DNA from: UBA1426 sp052034085
Lineage (GTDB): Bacteria; Bacillota; Clostridia; Peptostreptococcales; Anaerovoracaceae
NCBI GenBank assembly: GCA_052034085.1
Contig: JBPOJA010000026.1
Coordinates: forward strand, 4,053 to 68,052
Length of the DNA stretch: 64,000 nt
Reading direction: 5' to 3'
A model generated the notes under the pieces. The model ran no database searches and was not told where the DNA came from. It saw only the letters and a program-made list of their open reading frames with translations. Shown in pieces: positions 1 through 7,361 of the stretch. The position numbers and the translations under genes are program-made. How positions within the stretch are numbered: position 1 is the first letter of the stretch; every line of letters begins with the position of its first letter.

Positions 1-216
1 TCCTGCAGCCAGCAGGGCCAGATGAAGAGCTGCTGTCCCGGAGGATAAGGCAGCCGCCTGGCCGACCCCCACTTTTTCGGCAAATTCTGTCTCAAAAGCA
101 TCCACATTGGGCCCTAAGGGGGCTATCCAGTTTGTGGCAAAGGCTTCTTCGATATATTGTTTTTCAAAGCCCTCCTGGCTCATATGAGGGGAGGACAGGT
201 ATATGCGATTTTTCAT
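1..216 (-). CDS. DegT/DnrJ/EryC1/StrS aminotransferase, N-terminal part (runs off the window)
   Basis: Only the first 72 codons are inside the window; the reading frame is open to base 1. ATG at 214-216 is the first start and gives the N-terminus MKNRIYLSSPHM. The segment NWIAPLGPNVDAFE (residues 29-42) and SSGTAALHLAL (58-68) are hallmarks of the PLP-dependent sugar aminotransferases that make amino sugars for capsule, LPS-like glycans or glycoprotein glycans (PglE/ArnB-like). The catalytic lysine lies outside the window, so activity cannot be judged. No convincing Shine-Dalgarno site precedes the ATG. The regulator gene upstream on the same strand suggests the edge of a surface-polysaccharide locus; that is inference. 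Confidence 0.85.
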   Translation of the reverse strand, partial: MKNRIYLSSPHMSQEGFEKQYIEEAFATNWIAPLGPNVDAFETEFAEKVGVGQAAALSSGTAALHLALLAAG

Positions 217-413
217 TTTATAATATTGGTTATTGTTTTGAGTAGAGCGGATTCTTCGATTTGTTTTGGGCACAGCTTCGCCCTCCGGGCCCCTGGCCCG
301 GCTTTTTTCGTGTCCCCCATGACGCACACGAGACTTGCGTCACTTTGACACTTGCTATGACATCCCGGATTTGGCAACGCGCCTGGCGACGATTGCGAAA
401 AACGGGAATTTGT

Positions 414-437
414 GGCCGGCCTCTTCTTTCGCCGGCC
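414..437. terminator. GC-rich hairpin between regulator and aminotransferase genes
   Basis: A perfect 7-bp inverted repeat (GGCCGGC at 414-420, GCCGGCC at 431-437, 10-nt loop) lies just past the stop of the regulator gene at 460. On the minus strand a run of five T follows only after about 12 nt, so termination is possible but not well supported. Nothing else was recognised in 217-459. Confidence 0.3.
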
Positions 438-459
438 TTCCTGCCTCCCTGCCTTCCAG

Positions 460-1014
460 CTAGAGGTCCAGGCCCTCCAAAATGTTGACCTTTTCGGCTG
501 CCTCTAAGCGGTCAGCAGGCGTATCTGATGCCGGACCTAAGTGCTGATCTTCCCAGTAAAAAACTACTGTCTTGCCGGCCTTTTCCCCGGAACCGGCTCC
601 ATCATTGGCAGCCGGCAGGCCCACCTGATAAGGAATCTTCCCTTCCTTCAGAGCCAGAGCTGTAATCTCCATAATCTCATCCTTGGCGCCTGCCAGGTAA
701 ATATCAAAGCCCCTGTCAGCATAACTGCTCCCCAGAGTCATGACTTTTTCCGACATGGCCCGGACAGCTATATAGGATTTTCTCATGTAGCGCATGGTCT
801 TTTCAGCCAATGTAGCCATGCCCTTGGGAGTCAGATGATACTGCATGGACTTGGCTGTCTGCCCTTCGATTTTTACCAGACCAATGGATACGAATTTTTT
901 CAACAAAAAATTGACCTGGCCAAGGGAAATGCCCATTTTCTGAGCGATTTTCCGTTGGGAGGTCTCGGGGTCTTTTGCAACTATATCTAAAATGTCCAAT
1001 TCCTGCGTGTTCAT
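460..1014 (-). CDS. winged helix-turn-helix transcriptional regulator (MarR-like)
   Basis: 184 residues. Residues about 1-75 form a winged-HTH (ILDIVAKDPETSQRKIAQ, then a recognition helix around MGISLGQVNFLLKKF and a wing ending in YHLTPKG), as in the small MarR-type regulators often found at the head of polysaccharide clusters. The rest (about 110 residues, including GFDIYLAGAKDEIMEI) has no recognised ligand-domain signature but resembles the nucleotide/sugar-locus regulators that carry an extra alpha/beta tail. A strong promoter lies so close upstream that the mRNA may be leaderless. The gene probably regulates itself and possibly both neighbours through the repeats at 1098-1174 (inference). 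Confidence 0.75.
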   Translation of the reverse strand: MNTQELDILDIVAKDPETSQRKIAQKMGISLGQVNFLLKKFVSIGLVKIEGQTAKSMQYHLTPKGMATLAEKTMRYMRKSYIAVRAMSEKVMTLGSSYADRGFDIYLAGAKDEIMEITALALKEGKIPYQVGLPAANDGAGSGEKAGKTVVFYWEDQHLGPASDTPADRLEAAEKVNILEGLDL

Positions 1015-1023
1015 CGTATGAAC

Positions 1024-1052
1024 AGTATAGCCCGGCTGGAATAAATAGTCAA
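1024..1052 (-). promoter_or_regulatory. sigma-70-type promoter of the regulator gene, almost no leader
   Basis: On the minus strand TTGACT (1047-1052), a 17-bp spacer and TATACT (1024-1029). The start codon begins at 1014, only nine bases after the -10 box, leaving an expected leader of about 2-4 nt and no room for a ribosome binding site. Confidence 0.7.
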
Positions 1053-1097
1053 CAGTATCTGAACAAAATCAAAGTAGTCAAGAAAAATCATTATTTT

Positions 1098-1174
1098 TTG
1101 ACTTTTCCTGACCACTTAATCGACTTTTATGTCCAAAACTTGGTTAAAATTGAAACTTTTCGACTTTCAGGTCA
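1098..1174. promoter_or_regulatory. three phased direct repeats between divergent promoters (operator candidate)
   Basis: Near-identical repeats start at 1098 (TTGACTTTTCCTGACC), 1119 (ATCGACTTTTATGTCC) and 1159 (TTCGACTTTCAGGTCA). The spacings of 21 and 40 bp are close to two and four helical turns, so all copies face one side of the DNA. They lie between the regulator promoter and the -35 of the ATPase promoter. Binding by the regulator at 460-1014 is inference. Confidence 0.5.
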
Positions 1175-1181
1175 AAAACTA

Positions 1182-1209
1182 TTTACTTTTCTTCATTTTC
1201 GGTTATACT
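1182..1209 (+). promoter_or_regulatory. promoter of the AAA ATPase gene
   Basis: TTTACT (1182-1187), 16-bp spacer, TATACT (1204-1209), followed by a strong ribosome site AAGGAGGGG at 1240-1248 and the ATG at 1255. Confidence 0.5.
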
Positions 1210-1254
1210 GGATGCAAGAAGTCGCCTCAAGGCAGTGCTAAGGAGGGGTAAAGC

Positions 1255-2484
1255 ATGACAAAGCTTATTAATAGGCCGGATTATATGAAAAAGCTGATGG
1301 AACATAAAGATACGGATCTTGTAAAAATCATCACAGGAATCCGACGGTGTGGAAAGTCCTCCTTGCTTGATTTATTTCATAGAGACCTCCTGGCCCAAGG
1401 TGTTCCCGAAAGCCATATCATACACATGAATATGGAATCCCTTAAGTACCAAAATCTATCCGACTATATGTCCTTTTATAATTATGTCAGCAATGCGATA
1501 ACAAGCGGGCGCAAGACTTACCTTATTTTCGACGAGCTCCAGGCGGTAACAGGATGGGAAAAAGCAATCGAATCCTTCCGGCTTGACTTTGATGTAGATA
1601 TTTATATAACAGGATCTAATGCTTATTTACTCTCCACTGAGTTCTCCACTCTGCTGGCTGGGCGCTATGTCGAAATTCGGGTTCTTCCCCTTTCATTCAA
1701 GGAATTCCTGACCTTTTATGATTTTGAGCCTGGTGCGACAATGGAAGAGCAATTCCAGAAGTATCTTCAATTTGGCGGTATGCCGGTACTGGGGCAATAT
1801 AAGTTCAACGAGGCCCGAAGCAATGAGGCATTGGAAGGAATCTATGCAACAGTGGTGCTAAAGGATATTCTGCAAAGAAACCCTGCTTCCGACCAAAGTG
1901 TTTTGCATAAAATCGCCCTGTTTTTATGCGATAACATCGGAAGCCTGACATCGCCTAATAGTATCGGAAATGTGCTCTCTGCAGAAGGAGAACTTGAAGG
2001 TAGAAAAGGGAAAAATATTGCAGGCAAAACCATAAATCGCTATATTTCCATGCTGGAAAATGCCTTTGTTTTTTACCCGGTTGGCAGGTACGATATTAAA
2101 GGCAAACAACTTTTGAAAACTCTGGGGAAAAACTATATTGTGGATTTGGGCTTCAGGAATCTTTTGCTTGGTTATCGGGATGCAGACCGGAGCCATATTC
2201 TTGAAAATGTGGTATTTCTGGAACTCCTTCGCAGAGATTACCGAGTTTCCGTTGGCAAAGTTGGAGAAAGGGAAGTTGATTTTCTTGCAGAAAAACCGGG
2301 AGACAAGCTATATATTCAAGTAACTGAATCCTTATCCTCAGAAGAAGTCAGAGAGCGGGAATTGCGCCTCTTATTGCAAATACCGGACAATTATGAAAAA
2401 ATCATTCTCTCTATGGACAGAAGCTTTATCCAATCCTATGACGGTATCAAGACCCTTAATCTGATGGATTGGCTACTAAATTAA
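1255..2484 (+). CDS. AAA ATPase with DUF4143 and nuclease-like C-terminus
   Basis: 409 residues, ATG with AAGGAGGGG seven bases upstream. Walker A is GIRRCGKSS at 28-36, Walker B is YLIFDE at 89-94, and an ITGSNA sensor-like segment follows near 118. This is the AAA_14/DUF4143 family, large in anaerobes and of unknown biological role. The C-terminal segment around REVDFLAE...LYIQVTES looks like the degenerate PD-(D/E)XK region common in this family. It is a single-gene unit, divergent from the regulator and convergent with panB. The family has been discussed in connection with toxin-antitoxin or mobile functions but nothing here proves a partner. Confidence 0.85.
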   Translation: MTKLINRPDYMKKLMEHKDTDLVKIITGIRRCGKSSLLDLFHRDLLAQGVPESHIIHMNMESLKYQNLSDYMSFYNYVSNAITSGRKTYLIFDELQAVTGWEKAIESFRLDFDVDIYITGSNAYLLSTEFSTLLAGRYVEIRVLPLSFKEFLTFYDFEPGATMEEQFQKYLQFGGMPVLGQYKFNEARSNEALEGIYATVVLKDILQRNPASDQSVLHKIALFLCDNIGSLTSPNSIGNVLSAEGELEGRKGKNIAGKTINRYISMLENAFVFYPVGRYDIKGKQLLKTLGKNYIVDLGFRNLLLGYRDADRSHILENVVFLELLRRDYRVSVGKVGEREVDFLAEKPGDKLYIQVTESLSSEEVRERELRLLLQIPDNYEKIILSMDRSFIQSYDGIKTLNLMDWLLN

Positions 2485-2546
2485 GAAGAAAAGATCAAAT
2501 AAGCCCCCGGTTTCCCCAGAGGCTTGTCCTCTTTCCACAATATCAT

Positions 2547-3380
2547 CTAATACAACTTCGGTATGTCCACTTCCTTGTTAAAGCTGAATTCCGGTGTGGG
2601 GAATTTGCCTTCAATTGATTCCCGGCGGAATTCGTTGAGGGCATTTACCATGATTTCCCTTATGTTGGCATACTGCTTGACGAACTTGGGTTTGAAGTCG
2701 CCGTACATGCCCAGCAGATCCTGGGTTACCAGCACCTGGCAATCAACATGGGGTCCTGCGCCGATGCCCAAAACGGGTATGCTGACCGCTTCTGCAACGG
2801 CTTTACCAACTACTGACGGAACGCATTCCAGCACGAATGAGAAGCAACCGGCTTCTTCCAGAGCCTTGGCATCTTTAATGAGTTTTGCCGCGCTTTCAGG
2901 TGTGCCCCCCTGCACTTTGAATCCGCCCAGTGAAGATGCGGTCTGAGGAGTAAGGCCGATGTGACCCATTACATTGATGCCTGCGTTGACTATGGCCTTG
3001 ATGCGTGAAAGCATTTCCACTCCGCCTTCCAGCTTGATACAGTCGCAACCGGTTTCCTTGATCAGCCTGTTGGCATTTCTCACTGCCTCTTCGTCGCTTA
3101 CGTTGTATGAACCAAAGGGCATGTCGCCCACTATCCATGTGTCCGGGGCGCCTTTTACCACGGGCCTGATGTGGTGAACCATGTCGTCCATGGTCACGGC
3201 TTCGGTGCCCTTGTAGCCCAGCATAATCATGCCCAGGGAGTCACCCACCAGAATGATTTCCACGTCGCTTTCGTTGACGATGGAAGCCATGGTGTAGTCA
3301 TAAGCCGTTACATAGCTGAATATCCTGCCTTCTTCCTTGAACTTCTTGAAATCCTGAATGGTCATTTTTGTTTTTGCCAT
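2547..3380 (-). CDS. panB: 3-methyl-2-oxobutanoate hydroxymethyltransferase
   Basis: 277 residues, full length for PanB. The enzyme adds a hydroxymethyl group from 5,10-methylene-tetrahydrofolate to 2-oxoisovalerate, the first committed step to pantothenate and CoA. Visible family signatures are VGDSLGMIMLGY and TMDDMVHH near the Mg-binding aspartate, DMPFGSY, IKLEGG and VLECVP with the catalytic glutamate. A good AAAGGAGG precedes the ATG. panC and panD are not next to it. It lies 45 bp beyond the ThiF-like gene on the same strand, so it may be the last gene of the catabolic transcript, perhaps supporting CoA supply; this is inference. Confidence 0.95.
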   Translation of the reverse strand: MAKTKMTIQDFKKFKEEGRIFSYVTAYDYTMASIVNESDVEIILVGDSLGMIMLGYKGTEAVTMDDMVHHIRPVVKGAPDTWIVGDMPFGSYNVSDEEAVRNANRLIKETGCDCIKLEGGVEMLSRIKAIVNAGINVMGHIGLTPQTASSLGGFKVQGGTPESAAKLIKDAKALEEAGCFSFVLECVPSVVGKAVAEAVSIPVLGIGAGPHVDCQVLVTQDLLGMYGDFKPKFVKQYANIREIMVNALNEFRRESIEGKFPTPEFSFNKEVDIPKLY

Positions 3381-3425
3381 TTAATATGCCTCCTTTGATT
3401 AATTGTTTCTGATTATCATAGAGTA

Positions 3426-4127
3426 TCATAACATATCATCGCCTGTTTGTATAACCATATATTCGTGTTCAAGAAGATTGATTGACAGGATTTTGTGTCT
3501 CAGGATGTCGCCCCGGCCCAGGAGGACTTTCATGGCCTCGGCCACCTGAATGGAAGCCACCACGGGCGGCGTAAAAGCGGGAGTGCCCAGCTCTTTTTCG
3601 ATGCCTCCCTCCGTCTGGTCTCCGTAGAGTTTTTCCAGCACCCTGTCCCCGGGAAATATGACGGCAACCTGGCCGTACCATCCTCCGATTGCTCCGTGAA
3701 CCAGTGGGATTTCCTCCTTTTCGCAGGCTTTTTCCAGCACCAGCCTGGTTTCGATGTTGTCCAGGGCATCAACGACCAGGTCGTGACCTTTTATCAGATC
3801 GACGGCGTTTTCCTCTGTGATTTTCCGGTGGTGCGTGGCGACCTGCACCTCGGGATTGACCAGTTTCATCCTTTCCCGGGCTGATTCCACCTTGCTTTTT
3901 CCATGGGTAAAGTCGGTTGCCAGTATCTGCCTGTTGAAGTTTGTATCCTCAAAGACATCATTGTCGACAACCGTCAAATGCCCTACTCCCAGTCTTCCCA
4001 GTTCTTCCAGCGCGTAACCTCCAAGTCCTCCGCAGCCTGCTATGAAAATCCGAAAGCCTTTAATCTTTTCGTTTTCCGCAGGAGAAAAGGTTTTCATGTT
4101 TCTTTCGTATCGTTTGTCCAATATCAT
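3426..4127 (-). CDS. HesA/MoeB/ThiF-family adenylyltransferase (E1-like)
   Basis: 233 residues. The nucleotide-binding motif GCGGLGGYALEELGRLG lies at about 31-47, followed by VVDNDVFEDTNFNRQ (ATP/Mg-binding Asp and the Arg of the family) and DALDNIETR. Such proteins adenylate the C-terminus of small ubiquitin-like sulfur carriers (ThiS, MoaD). The C-terminal half lacks the paired CxxC zinc site of MoeB/ThiF, as in the short HesA group. It starts 16 bp after the LarA-like gene and so belongs to the same transcript. A ThiS-like gene is present at 20182-20393, but whether the two work together is unknown. Confidence 0.85.
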   Translation of the reverse strand: MILDKRYERNMKTFSPAENEKIKGFRIFIAGCGGLGGYALEELGRLGVGHLTVVDNDVFEDTNFNRQILATDFTHGKSKVESARERMKLVNPEVQVATHHRKITEENAVDLIKGHDLVVDALDNIETRLVLEKACEKEEIPLVHGAIGGWYGQVAVIFPGDRVLEKLYGDQTEGGIEKELGTPAFTPPVVASIQVAEAMKVLLGRGDILRHKILSINLLEHEYMVIQTGDDML

Positions 4128-4143
4128 TCCCTTTTCTACACGC

Positions 4144-5388
4144 TTAGTAAGGGCTTTTGATAATAAATTTATTTCTGTCTGAGCAAAGATAACTCATGTT
4201 CGATGACACTTCAATATCCATGAGATGTGAAGTGTCCTGTATTTTTACGATTTTTGCATTGTTTACATCGATTTTTTCACATGTCATAATCGCAGCTCTG
4301 AGCGCTTCTTCTTCGTTATCCATTATGATGGGGATTTTACCTGCCTCCGGCTCCCCTGCTGCTATGCAGTTTGTGTAAGTAGCCTGAAGATCAATTTCAT
4401 CATAAGCCTCCTTTGTGATGTAATCCGCCAGGCCCACGCCGGTGGCATTGTGATGTGTTTTTTCCGTCAATCCAGAAATAATTATCCTTTTTATCGTGGG
4501 CCCATCATAATTTCTGATTACTTCCTTATTGACTCTCCCAACAATTTTAGGATCCATCCCTGCGCCGGAAATATTTTTCCCTATCTGCTTAATAATCAAC
4601 ACATCTATTTCCTTGAACTGCAATTTCGGCATCAGTTTTTTACTAAGTTCGAGCAGCCGCGGCTCTTCAGTCAATATATCAGTCCCCTTCACTACTTCTA
4701 TTGTATGAACAAAATCATGCGCATTTTCAACGATTGCAATTCCAAAAGGGACATTTACTTTTTCTAAAACGATTTCTGCAGCTTTTGGTATTAGCTCTCC
4801 AAAACTTGCGAAACCTTCCATATGTAGTCGGGAACAACCATTATGTTTGCCTATCCCAATTGAAAGCATTTTGCATAATCCGCTTTCAATTGGGCCTTCA
4901 AAGTCCGTGTGCTGCTTCACACGGACTATTGGTATTACAAAATCGGCTTTTAAAGCGTCCTTTGCAACATGAACGGGAATATTACCGTCAATTTTGCCTA
5001 CTATCTCAGTATCCATGTTTGATACGATGGGGACTCCCATGTTTTGTTCAGTAATGCCATAGCTTTCAATTATTTTCTGTTGTTCCGAAGCTATCCCTCC
5101 GCCATGACTGCCCATTGAAGGCACAATAAATGGTTTTAGTCCATTTTCGACAAGGGAATCAATCGTAGCCTTAACAACTATGTCCAGGCTTGCAATACCG
5201 CGGCTTCCTACTAACAAAGCAACCGTTTTTCCACTATCCAAAGTACTTAAAATGTCTTTCTTGTTGATCTGTTCTCTGACTACTGACGGTATCCTGTCAG
5301 CATCAATTTTACTGTCATCAAACAGCTGAGTTACTTTTATCATTTTCGGAAGCTTGATTTTGTAAGCTTCTTGTGGCAGTACATTCAT
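4144..5388 (-). CDS. LarA-like nickel-pincer-dependent isomerase/racemase (DUF2088 family)
   Basis: 414 residues from ATG 5388, chosen because AGAAGG lies seven bases before it; the ATG at 5394 is too close to that site. The protein matches the DUF2088/LarA fold family: VPSMGSHGGG carries the conserved histidine in the place of the LarA GTHR motif, and HTDFEGPIESGLCKML carries the conserved lysine region that holds the nickel-pincer nucleotide. LarA racemises lactate; relatives epimerise other alpha-hydroxy acids. In this operon it may interconvert enantiomers of the 2-hydroxy acid used by the dehydratase. The cofactor genes larB, larC and larE are not in this window. Confidence 0.75.
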   Translation of the reverse strand: MNVLPQEAYKIKLPKMIKVTQLFDDSKIDADRIPSVVREQINKKDILSTLDSGKTVALLVGSRGIASLDIVVKATIDSLVENGLKPFIVPSMGSHGGGIASEQQKIIESYGITEQNMGVPIVSNMDTEIVGKIDGNIPVHVAKDALKADFVIPIVRVKQHTDFEGPIESGLCKMLSIGIGKHNGCSRLHMEGFASFGELIPKAAEIVLEKVNVPFGIAIVENAHDFVHTIEVVKGTDILTEEPRLLELSKKLMPKLQFKEIDVLIIKQIGKNISGAGMDPKIVGRVNKEVIRNYDGPTIKRIIISGLTEKTHHNATGVGLADYITKEAYDEIDLQATYTNCIAAGEPEAGKIPIIMDNEEEALRAAIMTCEKIDVNNAKIVKIQDTSHLMDIEVSSNMSYLCSDRNKFIIKSPY

Positions 5389-5423
5389 TTCCATACCTTC
5401 TCTAGGTTAAACTAATAAGAGCA

Positions 5424-6740
5424 TTATTTAATCATTGAATTCGGCAGATACAACGCTATCTGAGGGAAGATTATACATAATATCAGCGCAAGTATCTGCA
5501 ACATAACGAATGGTATTACTGATCTATAAATATCGCCTATAACAATTCCTTTTGGCACAATGCTCTTTAGGAAGAACAGGTTGAAACCAAAGGGCGGCGT
5601 CAGATAAGCCATCTGAAGGTTCAGCATGAATATCAGAGAAAACCAGATTGGGTCAAAGTCCAGTGCCTTGATGATAGGCAGATATAAAGGCGCAGTAAGG
5701 GTAATAATCGCATAGTCGTCCATTAGCATACCTAAAATAAAATTCAGTAAAAGTATACATGTAATAAACGCCCATCTGCCTCCAGGCAGTGCCAATGCTA
5801 CTCTGTTAAGGACTGTATATGCCCCCATGTAATTATATACTACATTGAAAACTGATGCAGCGACCAGTATCCACAGAACCATGGCAGTAAGAGCCAACGT
5901 GCGCTTCACAAGATCCGACAGCAAAAATAAAGTTAATTTACGCTTTGCAAGGGCAATAAGCAGTGAGCCTAAAGCCCCAACTGCAGCCGCTTCGGTAGGT
6001 GTTGCTGCTCCTGTATAGATTGAACCGAGTACAACGACAATAAGTATTACCGGCCCGATTAATGCTTTGACGGATTTCATTTTTTCCGGCCACGTTGCAC
6101 GTTCTTCCAAAGGAATTGCAGGTCCCAGATTTGGATTGATATAGCATCTTATACCTATGTACACAATATATATGCCTGCACATAGCAATCCCGGCAACAC
6201 GCCAGCATAAAACAGTTTTCCGACTGAAATAGAGCCAAATTGCGCAATTATAATCATTGGAATACTGGGTGGAATAATAATGCCCAAAACACCGCCGGCC
6301 GCTATGCAACCCAAAGCAAGCTTTTTGTCATAGCCTCTTTTTAACATCGAAGGAAGTGCAATAAGACCCATCGTTATGGTTGCAGGCCCGCTCCCGCCGC
6401 TCATGGCTCCAAAAATTGCACAAATTATGACAGTGCCCATCGCCAGTCCACCTCGCAGGCCACCCATCCATCTATAGAGCATCTCATATAAATCATCGGC
6501 TATGCCGGATCGCTGAAGGCAATTTGCCATAAGTAAAAACATGGCAATAGCCAAATAAGTTTCAGTCGTAAAAGTAGAGAATGCGCTGTTAGCCAAGACA
6601 AAAGTGCCGTCAATTCCCCAAATAAACAGTATCGCTACTGTAGCTACTCCTCCTAGGGCAAAAACTACGGGTTGTCCTAAGAACAGGAATATAATCATAA
6701 TTCCAATTAAAACTGCAAAACTCCAGGCAGGAAATGTCAT
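5424..6740 (-). CDS. dctM: TRAP transporter large permease (DctM)
   Basis: 438 residues, about a dozen hydrophobic segments, and the family motifs FLLMANCLQRSGIADDLYE and GGSGPATITMGLIALPSMLKRGY. It is the membrane translocator of a tripartite ATP-independent transporter that uses an ion gradient. Ribosome site AAAGGAG precedes the ATG. It follows dctQ by 17 bp and dctP just upstream, the standard P-Q-M order. TRAP systems normally carry carboxylates, keto and hydroxy acids, and some amino-sulfonates or amino acids, so it probably brings in the substrate of the surrounding pathway. Confidence 0.93.
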   Translation of the reverse strand: MTFPAWSFAVLIGIMIIFLFLGQPVVFALGGVATVAILFIWGIDGTFVLANSAFSTFTTETYLAIAMFLLMANCLQRSGIADDLYEMLYRWMGGLRGGLAMGTVIICAIFGAMSGGSGPATITMGLIALPSMLKRGYDKKLALGCIAAGGVLGIIIPPSIPMIIIAQFGSISVGKLFYAGVLPGLLCAGIYIVYIGIRCYINPNLGPAIPLEERATWPEKMKSVKALIGPVILIVVVLGSIYTGAATPTEAAAVGALGSLLIALAKRKLTLFLLSDLVKRTLALTAMVLWILVAASVFNVVYNYMGAYTVLNRVALALPGGRWAFITCILLLNFILGMLMDDYAIITLTAPLYLPIIKALDFDPIWFSLIFMLNLQMAYLTPPFGFNLFFLKSIVPKGIVIGDIYRSVIPFVMLQILALILCIIFPQIALYLPNSMIK

Positions 6741-6757
6741 ATTATTTCTCCTTTCTC

Positions 6758-7288
6758 TTAATAACCCATAGTCCGCACATTTTCGGACTCACCCGTAATA
6801 AGTACTATTATATCGTGTATAAGCTTGGAAATACCTTGTATAAAACACATGAACACACCAAAAGCAATTAGTGTTTTGATTGGATATAATATTGGTGCCA
6901 GCACCGAAGTAGATCTCTCACGAAAAGCCCAGGATATTTTTGCCATATCAACCATGTTATATACTAAAAGTCCAACAAAAATAAAGAATAATATCGAAGT
7001 GAAGATGTCAACAATTGCCCTGGTTCGGACAGACCACCGTTCCCAGAAAACATCAACTTGTACATGGCAATTATACAGCATTGCATAACCGCCGCCCATG
7101 CATCCCACCAAAGCCAATAATTGCCGGGCAATATCCTGCGCCCAAATTGTCGGGCTGTTAAAGAAATATCTGGAAACAACTTCGAAAGAGAGAACTCCGC
7201 AAATTACCAGCAAGGTCCATTTAAAGATTCTTCCGACCCAGTCATTTGCCGTATCAATAAAATGTCTGATCTTTCTTAAGGTATTCAA
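6758..7288 (-). CDS. dctQ: TRAP transporter small permease (DctQ)
   Basis: 176 residues starting at a TTG codon (7286-7288); no ATG fits the start of the family. Four hydrophobic segments and the conserved FEVVSRYFFNSPTIWAQD of DctQ proteins are visible. It bridges the binding protein and the large permease. A long hairpin separates it from dctP upstream, which may lower permease expression relative to the binding protein. Confidence 0.9.
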   Translation of the reverse strand: MNTLRKIRHFIDTANDWVGRIFKWTLLVICGVLSFEVVSRYFFNSPTIWAQDIARQLLALVGCMGGGYAMLYNCHVQVDVFWERWSVRTRAIVDIFTSILFFIFVGLLVYNMVDMAKISWAFRERSTSVLAPILYPIKTLIAFGVFMCFIQGISKLIHDIIVLITGESENVRTMGY

Positions 7289-7309
7289 AAATTTTCACCA
7301 CCTTTGTTT

Positions 7310-7352
7310 TTATTATGCACATGGGAAGATTATCTCCCCATGTGCATAATAA
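7310..7352 (-). promoter_or_regulatory. intercistronic hairpin between dctP and dctQ
   Basis: A perfect 16-bp inverted repeat (7310-7325 with 7337-7352, 11-nt loop) built around ATTATGCACATGGG. There is no U-run on the minus-strand transcript, so it is more likely an mRNA stabiliser or processing site than a terminator; hairpins here are common between binding-protein and permease genes. Confidence 0.55.
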
Positions 7353-7361
7353 TTGGATCCT

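Noticed and set aside
2485..2546. Terminator between the convergent ATPase and panB genes
   Set aside because: Only a 5-bp AAGCC/GGCTT stem is visible with a weak T-run, not enough to support a call.
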